The notes beneath the pieces were generated by a model, which worked only from the letters and a program-made list of their open reading frames with translations, was not told the origin of the DNA and did not search any database. From NCBI GenBank assembly GCA_041687255.1, contig JAWLCL010000004.1, positions 341,488 to 405,487 on the forward strand: a stretch of DNA of 64,000 nucleotides, read 5' to 3'. Source of the stretch: Mariniphaga sp041687255. GTDB lineage: Bacteria; Bacteroidota; Bacteroidia; Bacteroidales; Prolixibacteraceae. A program made the translations under genes and the position numbers. This document shows positions 53,800 to 62,705 of this stretch, one piece after another (the first letter of the stretch is position 1; each line of letters starts with the position of its first letter).

Positions 53800-55734
53800 A
53801 TGGGAAAAATAATTGGAATTGACTTAGGGACTACCAACTCATGCGTGGCAGTAATGGAGGGCAATGAACCTGTAGTAATCCCCAACAGCGAAGGCAAACG
53901 TACTACTCCTTCAATTGTTGCTTTTGTGGACAACGGGGAACGGAAAATTGGCGACCCGGCCAAACGTCAGGCCATCACTAATCCTTCAAAAACCATATCC
54001 TCTATCAAGCGTTTTATGGGTGAAACTTTTGACAGGGTGACAAAAGAAGTTGAACGGGTTCCGTTTACAGTACTAAAGGGAGATAATAATACGCCAAGGG
54101 TACAGATCGACGATCGTAAGTACAGCCCACAGGAGATTTCGGCAATGGTTCTGCAGAAAATGAAGAAGACTGCCGAAGATTACCTGGGACAGGAAGTCAG
54201 CGAAGCCGTCATCACAGTGCCTGCTTATTTTAGTGACTCACAGCGTCAGGCCACCAAGGAAGCCGGTGAGATTGCAGGTCTTAAAGTACGTCGTATCATT
54301 AACGAACCTACAGCTGCATCACTTGCCTACGGGTTGGATAAGATGCACAAGGACATGAAAATCGCTGTTTTTGACCTTGGTGGAGGTACTTTCGATATTT
54401 CCATCCTTGAACTTGGCGATGGTGTGTTCGAAGTGAAATCGACCGATGGGGATACGCACCTTGGGGGTGACGATTTCGACCAGGTTATCATCGACTGGCT
54501 TGCCGAAGAATTTAAAAAGGACGAAGGTGTTGATCTGAAACGTGATCCGATGGCATTGCAGCGGTTGAAGGAGGCAGCAGAAAAAGCCAAGATAGAGCTT
54601 TCAAGCTCTACTCAGACTGAAATCAACCTGCCCTACATTATGCCGGTTGATGGCATTCCAAAACACCTTGTAAAAACCCTTACCCGTTCAAAATTTGAAC
54701 AACTCGCCGACTCGCTTATCAATGCAACCATTGAGCCATGCCGCAAAGCTCTTAAAAATGCAGGTATGTCGGCAAGCGATGTTGATGAGGTTATCCTTGT
54801 AGGTGGTTCTACCCGAATTCCTGCAGTGCAGGAAAAAGTGAAAAACTTCTTTGGAAAAAGTCCTTCGAAAGGAGTGAACCCCGATGAGGTTGTTGCAGTA
54901 GGCGCTGCCATTCAGGGTGGTGTACTGTCAGGTGAGGTGAAAGATGTACTGTTGCTCGATGTAACGCCGCTTTCATTGGGTATTGAAACCATGGGAGGTG
55001 TGATGACAAAGCTTATCGAGGCCAACACCACCATTCCAACCAAGAAATCGGAAACTTTTACCACAGCGGCCGATAACCAGCCTTCGGTAGAAATCCACGT
55101 GCTGCAGGGTGAACGTCCAATGGCTGCAGGAAACAAAACCATTGGCAGGTTCCACCTCGATGGGATACCACCGGCACCAAGAGGCGTACCACAAATTGAG
55201 GTAGCCTTTGATATCGATGCCAACGGTATACTGCATGTACATGCCAAGGATAAGGCAACCGGTAAATCGCAATCTATTCGTATTGAGGCCTCATCTGGTT
55301 TGTCGGAAGATGAAATTAAAAAGATGAAGCAGGAAGCAGAAGCCAATGCTGAATCGGACAAAAAGGCAAAAGAACGTGTCGACAAGCTGAACCAGGCCGA
55401 CAGCTTAATCTTCCAGACCGAGAAACAGCTGAAGGATTATGGTGACAAGATTCCTGCCGACAAGAAAAAACCGATTGAAGATGCGCTTGCTAAGCTGAAG
55501 GAAGCACATAAGAACCAGGATGTGGATGCCATTGATGCAGCCATGACCGAGTTGAACACTGTGTTCTCCGCCGCATCGCAGGAAATGTACAACGCAGCCC
55601 AGGGCCAGCAGGCTCAGCAGGGTGGACCGCAGGCAGGACCGCAGGGCGGACAGCAGCAGGGACCTTCCGACAGCGGTAAAAAAGGTGGCGATGACGATGA
55701 AGTGACTGATGTCGATTTTGAAGAAGTAAAATAA
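53800..55734 (+). CDS. dnaK: Chaperone protein DnaK (Hsp70)
   Basis: 644 residues. ATPase signatures are GIDLGTTNSCVAVMEG, VFDLGGGTFDISIL and VGGSTRIPAVQEKV. The substrate-binding domain starts near residue 385, and the C-terminus is a Gln/Gly-rich linker ending VTDVDFEEVK. It folds proteins with DnaJ and GrpE, neither of which is here. Monocistronic with a strong terminator. Confidence 0.97.
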   Translation: MGKIIGIDLGTTNSCVAVMEGNEPVVIPNSEGKRTTPSIVAFVDNGERKIGDPAKRQAITNPSKTISSIKRFMGETFDRVTKEVERVPFTVLKGDNNTPRVQIDDRKYSPQEISAMVLQKMKKTAEDYLGQEVSEAVITVPAYFSDSQRQATKEAGEIAGLKVRRIINEPTAASLAYGLDKMHKDMKIAVFDLGGGTFDISILELGDGVFEVKSTDGDTHLGGDDFDQVIIDWLAEEFKKDEGVDLKRDPMALQRLKEAAEKAKIELSSSTQTEINLPYIMPVDGIPKHLVKTLTRSKFEQLADSLINATIEPCRKALKNAGMSASDVDEVILVGGSTRIPAVQEKVKNFFGKSPSKGVNPDEVVAVGAAIQGGVLSGEVKDVLLLDVTPLSLGIETMGGVMTKLIEANTTIPTKKSETFTTAADNQPSVEIHVLQGERPMAAGNKTIGRFHLDGIPPAPRGVPQIEVAFDIDANGILHVHAKDKATGKSQSIRIEASSGLSEDEIKKMKQEAEANAESDKKAKERVDKLNQADSLIFQTEKQLKDYGDKIPADKKKPIEDALAKLKEAHKNQDVDAIDAAMTELNTVFSAASQEMYNAAQGQQAQQGGPQAGPQGGQQQGPSDSGKKGGDDDEVTDVDFEEVK

Positions 55735-55766
55735 GGTAGGCTTATTAGAAAGAATCAATAATTGAT

Positions 55767-55799
55767 AAAACGCAGTAAATTTCTGATTTACTGCGTTTT
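55767..55799 (+). terminator. dnaK terminator
   Basis: AAAACGCAGTAAAT (55767-55780) pairs perfectly with ATTTACTGCGTTTT (55786-55799) around TTCTG, then more Ts. Confidence 0.93.
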
Positions 55800-55992
55800 T
55801 TATTGTTTTTAAATTATTTTTTCAGATTGTTCTTTTCAAATTTCACACATGTTTTTGTCTTAATCCTGTACCATATTTGTGCCGGAACTAAGTTCACGAT
55901 GAAGCGGAACTTATGAGTTCTCAAAGTGATAGGGAATCAAAAACGATTCAGGAGTAGGGCAACATCATCCCATCTATTTTCGAACGCTCGAA

Positions 55993-57033
55993 TTATTTTT
56001 TTGGATCCACCAGTTTCATGGGGGCGGTACGTACGATTATTTCGTTTCCGTTATTGGGCTGATCGCTGGATTGGTACATAAACCACATCTTTTGTTCTCT
56101 GTCTAGAAACACGGTGGTATGACGGTAGTTAGGCCTGAACATGGGGTATGTCCTTACCGGACCATTAAGTATTTCGGGATGATCGACCGGTGCTGTCATT
56201 ACCTCAATGATGTTGGAATTAAAATCTTTCACCACAAAAAGGGCAATGCTATCGTTGCTGATTCGAATGGGATCACAACCCCCGATTATGTCTCTCTGTT
56301 CATCCTGAACTTTGTTAAAACGGTTGAAATCCGAAGGGCTGTTACCTTGCGCCACTCCTAATCCCCATGAAGCTCTGGCAGATACGGCAAGGTAATATAT
56401 GCTGTATTTTTCACCAAATTTAAATGCGCCAATTGAAGAAATCTCATCGCCATGCCCCCACACCCGTGGATCATCCCAGGAAAAAATGTACCCCCGATTT
56501 TTAAAATGAAATCCATCTTTAGAGCTGGCAAGTCCCACGTTGCACTGAACAGATTCGGTATGAGCGTTGCCTGCAAGCGTGGCTCCGAAATAAAGCAAAA
56601 TGTCGCCGTTATCATCCAAAATTGACCCCGCTGAAAAAACGCCTTCTTCCTGGTTATTCTGCGGTTGATGTGTGAGAATAGGATTTTTTTCAAATTTTTT
56701 AAAATGAATGCCATCTTTACTGGTGGCAACTCCCAGCGCACGATTTGCAGGACCTCCGTCGGTAGTTCGGTTGCCATCAGCTCCTACGTAATAAAGGAAA
56801 TAGGTGTCATTTTTCTTTACCACTGTACATGGACTAATCTGCCCGTATAATCGTTCGTCCCAGCTTCCTTCGGAACCTGCTGCAAGAACAACCTGCTCGT
56901 GGCTCCAGTCATTTGCATGGGGGAGGGCAACTTCCTGAAATTTGTCTTTGCAACTTGCAGCAGTAGCAGCCGGCGCCGGTAAAAGCGTTAGACAAGCCAG
57001 GGAAAAGGTGAAACTGATTAACTGGTGATACAT
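55993..57033 (-). CDS. Secreted glycosidase-like five-bladed propeller (GH43/GH130-like)
   Basis: 346 residues with a signal peptide ending AATAAS. Repeated propeller blades: PCTVVKKNDTYFLYYVGAD, GVATSKDGIHFKKFEKNPIL, AGSILDDNGDILLYFGAT and VGLASSKDGFHFKNRG. The arrangement resembles GH43-, GH32- or GH130-type sugar-processing enzymes, but the catalytic acids cannot be assigned safely. Periplasmic or secreted; glycan target unknown. Monocistronic. Confidence 0.7.
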   Translation of the reverse strand: MYHQLISFTFSLACLTLLPAPAATAASCKDKFQEVALPHANDWSHEQVVLAAGSEGSWDERLYGQISPCTVVKKNDTYFLYYVGADGNRTTDGGPANRALGVATSKDGIHFKKFEKNPILTHQPQNNQEEGVFSAGSILDDNGDILLYFGATLAGNAHTESVQCNVGLASSKDGFHFKNRGYIFSWDDPRVWGHGDEISSIGAFKFGEKYSIYYLAVSARASWGLGVAQGNSPSDFNRFNKVQDEQRDIIGGCDPIRISNDSIALFVVKDFNSNIIEVMTAPVDHPEILNGPVRTYPMFRPNYRHTTVFLDREQKMWFMYQSSDQPNNGNEIIVRTAPMKLVDPKK

Positions 57034-57292
57034 CTTTTTTTAAAATTAATGACATTCAATTTTTACAATTTTACGAAAATTTGAGGATGAATGAAAAGTT
57101 TTCATATGCTATATTCTGACGAAAACCCTTGGTGGATAGTATTCTGAATAGTTCATCTGCTTTAGTAAGGTGAATCCTGGCTACAGACAACTTTTTGCGA
57201 TGAATAGGTACTTTTTCGTACATATTCATCATAAACAAGTTGCACTGGCAAAAAATTATTATTAGTAATTTGATAATACCCTCATTTACAGC

Positions 57293-57678
57293 TCAATTTT
57301 TATGGCTTTCTCTGACGTGCACAATTTCGGTCACAAAAGTTGAATACAGGAAGCTCATCCCGTTTTCGATGCGTTCGTTGTCAAGTGTTTTTTTAAATGC
57401 ATGAGTGTGGGTAACCCGGCACCGAAAAATTTTTCCCCCAGTTCAGTGGTGATAGCTTTTTCATGTTCTGCCCAAAGCCTGTAGGTTCCGCAAATATCTT
57501 CTCTCAAACAGGGTTGCGGTGCAGCCAAAAAAACCGAAGCATCCTTTTTTGCTAAAAGTAACTGGGAAATACATATACTGGTACGTGCAGGTTTTGTTAC
57601 TCTTTTTTTTGGAAGAATCAGGGTGGTGCAGGCAAGTTTAGCCCTGCCATTATATGGTGGGGCTTTTTTAAACTGTTT
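57293..57678 (-). pseudogene. Frameshifted coding relic, family not recognised
   Basis: On the minus strand 57678-57355 is open for 107 codons without a good start. It has protein-like content (SQLLLAKKDASVFLA, REDICGTYRLWAEHEKAI, ELGEKFFGAGLPTLMHLKK). After the A7 run near 57393-57399, adding one base continues the sense as TLDNERIENGMSFLYSTFV and TEIVHVRESH to a stop at 57293. I cannot name the family. It lacks the 5' end. Confidence 0.45.
57640..57669 (+). terminator. Orphan plus-strand terminator hairpin
   Basis: AGCCCTGCC (57640-57648) pairs with GGTGGGGCT (57656-57664) with two G-U pairs, followed by six Ts. No plus-strand gene precedes it, so an unannotated transcript or a lost gene may have ended here. 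Confidence 0.5.
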
Positions 57679-57817
57679 TTACCTGCTGTAAGCACAAATC
57701 GCCTCAAAAAAGATCGAAGCAGCCTTTTTGTTAACGCTTTTTATAATTTTAAGACCCATTTAAGACCCATAATTCGATAATAAAATGGCTAGTTTTGCAG
57801 TTTTTAAATAAAACGAA

Positions 57818-58621
57818 ATGAGAACAGTTGCACTATTAATACTTTCGGTTTTTATTATTCCGCTGATTGGTGTTTCACAGGTTAACCAGACCGATGCCAA
57901 CGGCCTGCGGCAGGGAAAATGGCAAAAGGAATACCCCAATGGAAAACTTATGTATGAGGGGCAGTTTAAGGATGGTGAACCTGTAGGTGAATGGACCCGA
58001 TACTTTGAAGGAGGTCAGGTAAAAGCTGAAATCGAATACGATCAAAACTCCGACACCGCCTCGGTGGTTTTGTTTGACCCCTTTGGGAAGAAAGTGGCCG
58101 AAGGCAATTATGTCGATGAGAAAAGGGCAGGAGAGTGGCAGTTTTATTCCGAAAGCCGGAAAGTTTCAGAAGAAACGTATGCAGATGGTGTGAAACACGG
58201 CATCGCACGAACATTTTATCCAACCGGAGAGGTGCTGGAAGAATCGGAATGGCAAAACGGGCAGCAAACCGGCAGCTACCGGGTCTTTTTTAAAAACGGA
58301 AAACCTTACATGCAATGCAAGTACAGCAACGGAAAACGGAACGGGTTATGCCTGTCGTACTACCAGAACGGAAGAGTTGAAATGGAAGCATATTATTCAA
58401 ATAACCTCCGTGATAACGACTGGAAGTTTTACAATGAAAACGGTGATTTGAGCTACACCCTGAAATACGACAAAGGAAATCTGCTGAACCCTGAAGTGCA
58501 GGACAGCATCATACGCAACAGCCAAAGTCAGTTTGAAAAAAACGGAAACCCTGTTACCGACCCCGAGGATTTCATGCAAGACCCGTCGGAATACATGATG
58601 AGGATGCAAAACGTAAGGTAA
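57818..58621 (+). CDS. Secreted MORN-repeat protein
   Basis: 267 residues with a signal peptide ending GVSQ. At least seven MORN-type repeats of about 20-23 residues run through most of the protein: YEGQFKDGEPVGEWTRYFEG, FYSESRKVSEETYADG, CKYSNGKRNGLCLSYYQNGR. The C-terminal 40 residues are polar and unrepeated. YwqK-type MORN proteins in Bacteroidota are of uncertain role. It is followed closely by the subtilase gene. Confidence 0.8.
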   Translation: MRTVALLILSVFIIPLIGVSQVNQTDANGLRQGKWQKEYPNGKLMYEGQFKDGEPVGEWTRYFEGGQVKAEIEYDQNSDTASVVLFDPFGKKVAEGNYVDEKRAGEWQFYSESRKVSEETYADGVKHGIARTFYPTGEVLEESEWQNGQQTGSYRVFFKNGKPYMQCKYSNGKRNGLCLSYYQNGRVEMEAYYSNNLRDNDWKFYNENGDLSYTLKYDKGNLLNPEVQDSIIRNSQSQFEKNGNPVTDPEDFMQDPSEYMMRMQNVR

Positions 58622-58679
58622 TTTCGGAAGAATTGCTTAATTTGTGCCGTCTTTATGCCTTACAGAACATAGTTTTAAA

Positions 58680-60329
58680 ATGGGTCGATTATTTTTCCTG
58701 ATTTTCCTTACCAGCATGACTACAGCATTTAACGGCTGGTGCCAGTCGTTTTATTGGGTAGGATTCACCGATAAAGAAAATTCTCCCTGGTCGCTATCCG
58801 AACCTGAGGAATATCTTTCACAACGTGCCATTGAACGCAGGGAAAGACAGCATGTTGAAATCGATTCGCTCGACCTGCCCGTAAATCCTTCATACATTAG
58901 CCAGGTGCTTCGGCCGGGAGTGACGCTGGTGCATTCCTCGAAATGGCTGAATGGCATTACCGTAGGTTCCGAAATAAGCTCCTTTGCTGAGGATGTGGCA
59001 CAGCTGCCTTTCGTAAGGGAGGTACAGCTTACCAAAAGGAATATAGACCGGCCAAGTTTAGTAAGTAAATTTATTGAGCCGCATTTTAAAAGCGGCATTG
59101 TGTTAATAGACAGTCTTCTGTATGGTGAATCCTCTCACCAGGTTTTTCAAATCAATGCCCATTTTCTGCATAATCAAAACTACAAGGGACAGGGAATGCA
59201 CATTGCTGTTCTGGATGCCGGATTTTATGGTGTAGACGAGTTTGCTGCTTTCGACAGCCTGTGGGCAGAGGGGCGCATACTGGGAACACGTGATTTTGTT
59301 GAGGGCGATGACTATGTTTTTGATGGTCATTTTCATGGGATGAGTGTATTATCGGCAATGGCAGGAAATGTACCGGGAAAGCTGTTAGGCACTGCTCCGA
59401 AAGCTTCTTATTGGCTGCTTCGTTCAGAAGATGTGATGTCGGAGTTTTTGATTGAAGAAGATAACTGGGTGGCAGCAGCTGAGTTTGCCGACAGTGCCGG
59501 AGTGGATGTAATTAATTCTTCCCTTGGATATTCCACTTTTGATGACCCTGAAATGAACCACACCTATGAAGATATGGATGGGCAGACCACCCGTGTCACC
59601 AGAGGCGCCAATATAGCGGCTTCCCGCGGGATGCTGGTTGTTGCAAGCGCCGGCAACGAGGGAAGGCCTTCCAACACCTGGAAATACATTATTGCTCCCT
59701 CCGATGGGGAAAAGGTAATAGCTGTGGGAGCCGTCAACAAGGAAGGGATTCCTGCTCCTTTTACCTCTTATGGCCCGGCTTCCGATGGTGATGTAAAACC
59801 CAATGTGTCGGCTGTGGGGTGGAATACCATCCTGCAAAGGAGCAACGGCGAAATAGGCACCGGCAATGGCACGTCGTATTCCAGCCCGGTGATGGCCGGC
59901 GCTGCTGCCGCTTTGTGGCAGGCCAATGAACAGGCTACCGCTGACCGGGTAAAAGCAGCCATTGAACAAAGCGCTCATTTGTTCCCGGCTTCTGATTCTC
60001 TCCTGGGGTACGGAATTCCTGATTTGAAAATTGCCCACCGGTTGCTTAAGGCAGAAGCCATCGGCAAAGATGACATCCCTTCTGTTTGGACCGTATATCC
60101 GAACCCAGTAACCAACTATATTGTACTGCAAAAAAAGGTCAGAACTGACTATGGCAATGTGATGCTTTCCTTTTATACACTTGATGGCCGGTTGGTATAT
60201 CAGAAAGAAGTTTCGGATGCATCAAAAATCCTGTTGACAAACCTGCACCGTTTACCATCGGGTTTATTACTTTTGCAAATCCGTGCTGACGATGCAACGG
60301 AGGTCGTGAAAATCAGTAAAGGCCGTTGA
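58680..60329 (+). CDS. Subtilisin-like serine protease (S8) with T9SS sorting domain
   Basis: The start is the ATG at 58680 (MGRLFFLIFLTSMTTAFNGW), giving a signal peptide; an earlier ATG adds 12 residues. The triad is Asp in MHIAVLDAGFYG, His in DGHFHGMSVLSAMAG and Ser in GNGTSYSSPVMAGAAAALW. The last ~80 residues (VYPNPVTNYIVLQ and later LPSGLLLLQI) match the type A sorting domain of type IX secretion. The protease should be exported by T9SS and attached or released at the surface. It ends 3 bp before xseA. Confidence 0.9.
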   Translation: MGRLFFLIFLTSMTTAFNGWCQSFYWVGFTDKENSPWSLSEPEEYLSQRAIERRERQHVEIDSLDLPVNPSYISQVLRPGVTLVHSSKWLNGITVGSEISSFAEDVAQLPFVREVQLTKRNIDRPSLVSKFIEPHFKSGIVLIDSLLYGESSHQVFQINAHFLHNQNYKGQGMHIAVLDAGFYGVDEFAAFDSLWAEGRILGTRDFVEGDDYVFDGHFHGMSVLSAMAGNVPGKLLGTAPKASYWLLRSEDVMSEFLIEEDNWVAAAEFADSAGVDVINSSLGYSTFDDPEMNHTYEDMDGQTTRVTRGANIAASRGMLVVASAGNEGRPSNTWKYIIAPSDGEKVIAVGAVNKEGIPAPFTSYGPASDGDVKPNVSAVGWNTILQRSNGEIGTGNGTSYSSPVMAGAAAALWQANEQATADRVKAAIEQSAHLFPASDSLLGYGIPDLKIAHRLLKAEAIGKDDIPSVWTVYPNPVTNYIVLQKKVRTDYGNVMLSFYTLDGRLVYQKEVSDASKILLTNLHRLPSGLLLLQIRADDATEVVKISKGR

Positions 60330-60332
60330 TAA

Positions 60333-61793
60333 ATGGAACAAAAGCTTACACTTCTTGAACTGAATCTGCAGGTTAAGGATGTCCTTTCCAATTCTTTGCC
60401 GGGAACGGTGTGGGTCACGGCTGAAATAAGCGAATTGAAGGAAAACCGTAACGGTCACTGTTACCTTGAACTGGTTGAGGAAAAAGGAGAAGAAATTGTT
60501 GCACGTGCCCGGGCCAACATCTGGTCGTATACCTATCGCATACTGAAGCCTTACTTTGAAACCACCACAGGGCAGTTTTTTTGCTGCGACATAAAAGTGC
60601 TGGTGAAAGCTTCTGTCGAGTTTCATCCTGTCTTTGGATTAAGCCTCAACATAAGAGATATCGACCCGGCATATACCATGGGCGACATGCTCCTTCAACG
60701 CAGGGAAATCATTGAGCGATTGCAGGCGGAAGGTATTTTCGGTATGAACAAGGAGCTTGAACTGCCTCTTGTGCCGCAACGTATTGCAGTTATCTCCTCA
60801 AAAACGGCCGCCGGATACCAGGATTTTATGAATCAACTTGAGATGAATCCGCACGGATTTAAATTTTACACTCATCTTTTTGAAGCTTATATGCAGGGAA
60901 CGGGTGCCGTACCTTCAATAATTTCTGCCCTGGAACGAATTTTTCAGTACGAGGATTTTTTTGATGCTGTTGCCATTATTCGCGGGGGAGGGGCTACGGC
61001 CGACCTCAGCAGCTTCGATAATTACAACCTGGCTTTTCATGTTACCCAGTTTCCCCTTCCGGTGGTTACCGGAATCGGTCACGAAAAGGACGATACCATA
61101 ATCGATATGGTTGCCCATACACGGTTGAAAACCCCGACTGCTGTGGCCGAATTTTTTGTTAATGGCGCCGAACGGTTTTACGAGCAGCTTGTCATGCTCG
61201 AGGAGGCGGTGGTCGGCAGTTGCCGCCAGACACTGGACGATAAAAAGGAGCAGCTGGAAAATCATGCAGAAGGTATCCAGCGGCTGGTGGCCGATTTCGT
61301 AAATGTAAAAAACAGGCAGTTGCTGAAGAAAGGAAACATGCTCCAGCAACGCGTAAACAGTTTTGCCTTCAGTAAAAAATATGAATTAAATAATCTGGTT
61401 CATAATCTTCAATCAGGCTTTTCGGTGTGGAAGCTTCAGCAAAAAAACCTTCTGAACAGCCGGCAGGACTCTTTTAAGCGGGTGGTAAGGGGAATGCTGG
61501 TGAAGCATCAGGCTGAAACAACAGAAGCGGGAGAACAGCTTAAGAGCAACGTGGTACGGATGCTTGCAAAAGAACAGGAACATCTGAAGCTGGGTGAGAA
61601 TGCCATCCGGTTATTAGATCCGGCCAATGTGCTAAGCCGGGGGTATACGCTTACCCTAAAGGAGGGTAAGATTGTAAAATCTGCAGCTTTGTTGCAACCG
61701 GGCGATGAAATTGAAACCAGGTTTACCGACGGAAACGTAAAAAGTAAAATTACTAATAACGAATATCATGTCAACAAAGAAGATAAGCTATAA
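60333..61793 (+). CDS. xseA: Exodeoxyribonuclease VII large subunit
   Basis: 486 residues. The OB-fold domain (VWVTAEISELKENRNGHCYL) is followed by the nuclease domain (IAVISSKTAAGYQDFMNQL, AVAIIRGGGATADLSSFDNY, VVTGIGHEKDDTIIDMVAH, TPTAVAEFF). The long helical C-terminal part matches other XseA proteins. It degrades single-stranded DNA with XseB. It starts 3 bp after the subtilase gene and overlaps xseB by 26 bp. Confidence 0.95.
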   Translation: MEQKLTLLELNLQVKDVLSNSLPGTVWVTAEISELKENRNGHCYLELVEEKGEEIVARARANIWSYTYRILKPYFETTTGQFFCCDIKVLVKASVEFHPVFGLSLNIRDIDPAYTMGDMLLQRREIIERLQAEGIFGMNKELELPLVPQRIAVISSKTAAGYQDFMNQLEMNPHGFKFYTHLFEAYMQGTGAVPSIISALERIFQYEDFFDAVAIIRGGGATADLSSFDNYNLAFHVTQFPLPVVTGIGHEKDDTIIDMVAHTRLKTPTAVAEFFVNGAERFYEQLVMLEEAVVGSCRQTLDDKKEQLENHAEGIQRLVADFVNVKNRQLLKKGNMLQQRVNSFAFSKKYELNNLVHNLQSGFSVWKLQQKNLLNSRQDSFKRVVRGMLVKHQAETTEAGEQLKSNVVRMLAKEQEHLKLGENAIRLLDPANVLSRGYTLTLKEGKIVKSAALLQPGDEIETRFTDGNVKSKITNNEYHVNKEDKL

Positions 61794-61968
61794 TGAGGCC
61801 ATTGCCGAAATTGAGGAAATACTGGAAAAGATAGAAAATGAAGAGCTCGATGTGGATGAACTGGCCGAAAAGGTAAAACGTGCATCGGTGTTGCTGAAAG
61901 TCTGTAAAGATAAACTGTTCAGCACCAGTGAACAGGTGGAGCAGATATTGAAAGAAATGGAAGATTAA
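61768..61968 (+). CDS. xseB: Exodeoxyribonuclease VII small subunit
   Basis: 66 residues. The helical pair ISYNEAIAEIEEILEKIE and EELDVDELAEKVKRASVLLK matches XseB. It binds the XseA coiled-coil arms. It overlaps xseA by 26 bp and precedes deoC by 10 bp, so all are one transcript. Confidence 0.93.
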   Translation: MSTKKISYNEAIAEIEEILEKIENEELDVDELAEKVKRASVLLKVCKDKLFSTSEQVEQILKEMED

Positions 61969-61978
61969 AAAAGAAATT

Positions 61979-62659
61979 ATGTATACAAAAGAACAGGTAG
62001 CCCAAACTATTGATCATGCCGTACTGAAACCTGAACTTACAGTCGATGATCTGCATATACATGCACAGATGTGCATGAAAAACAAGGTGTACAGCATGTG
62101 TGTTAAAACCTGCGACATTGCCGTTGCCAAAACCCTGCTTGAGGGTTCGGAAGTTAAGGTGTCGTGCGTGCTCAGTTTTCCGCATGGCGCCGATACTATG
62201 GAGGTGAAGGCTTTCCAGGCCCGGCAGGCCATTGAACATGGAGTCGATGAACTCGATATGGTAATGAACATCGGGAGGTTTCTTGGTGAAGATTACCATT
62301 ATGTGGTGGAAGATATTAAAGCAGTCGTAGAGGTTGCCCACAAGCACAATGTGCCGGTGAAGGTTATCCAGGAAAGCGGACTGCTTACCCTGGAACAGGT
62401 TGCCAAAGCCTGCGAACTGGCATATCTGGCCGGCGCCGATTTTGTGAAAACCTCAACAGGTTTTGGACCCGGAAAAGCCACCCCGGAAGTAATAGATGTG
62501 ATGCTTAAAACCGTGGGCGATAAAATGAAAGTAAAGGCATCGGGAGGTATCCGTACCTGGGAAGATGCCGTGGGTTTCCTTGAGCAGGGGGCTCACCGCC
62601 TGGGCATCGGGTCAACCGAAGCCGTTCTCAATGGGAAAAAAGCTGACGGAGGCTATTGA
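61979..62659 (+). CDS. deoC: Deoxyribose-phosphate aldolase
   Basis: 226 residues. TIM barrel with ELDMVMNIGRF and the Schiff-base lysine in FVKTSTGFGPG (Lys157), plus the second lysine in MKVKASGGIRTW (Lys186). It splits deoxyribose-5-phosphate into glyceraldehyde-3-phosphate and acetaldehyde. Sits in the xse operon, which puts it beside DNA degradation. A short hairpin follows. Confidence 0.94.
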   Translation: MYTKEQVAQTIDHAVLKPELTVDDLHIHAQMCMKNKVYSMCVKTCDIAVAKTLLEGSEVKVSCVLSFPHGADTMEVKAFQARQAIEHGVDELDMVMNIGRFLGEDYHYVVEDIKAVVEVAHKHNVPVKVIQESGLLTLEQVAKACELAYLAGADFVKTSTGFGPGKATPEVIDVMLKTVGDKMKVKASGGIRTWEDAVGFLEQGAHRLGIGSTEAVLNGKKADGGY

Positions 62660-62668
62660 TTATTGATG

Positions 62669-62687
62669 AAAGTCCTTGCAGGACTTT
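62669..62687 (+). other. Hairpin after deoC without T-tract
   Basis: AAAGTCCT (62669-62676) and AGGACTTT (62680-62687) pair perfectly around a three-base loop. No T-run follows, so termination is uncertain; it may stabilise the message or sit between operon genes. Confidence 0.35.
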
Positions 62688-62705
62688 AACTGAATATAAA
62701 AACCT

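Larger units (their letters stand above)
57034..57817. other. Intergenic stretch with a coding relic and an orphan terminator
   Basis: Apart from the frameshifted frame at 57293-57678 and the hairpin at 57640-57669, the rest is AT-rich with no gene seen. A TAGTTTTG before the MORN gene matches the -7 motif without a well-placed TTTG. Confidence 0.45.
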
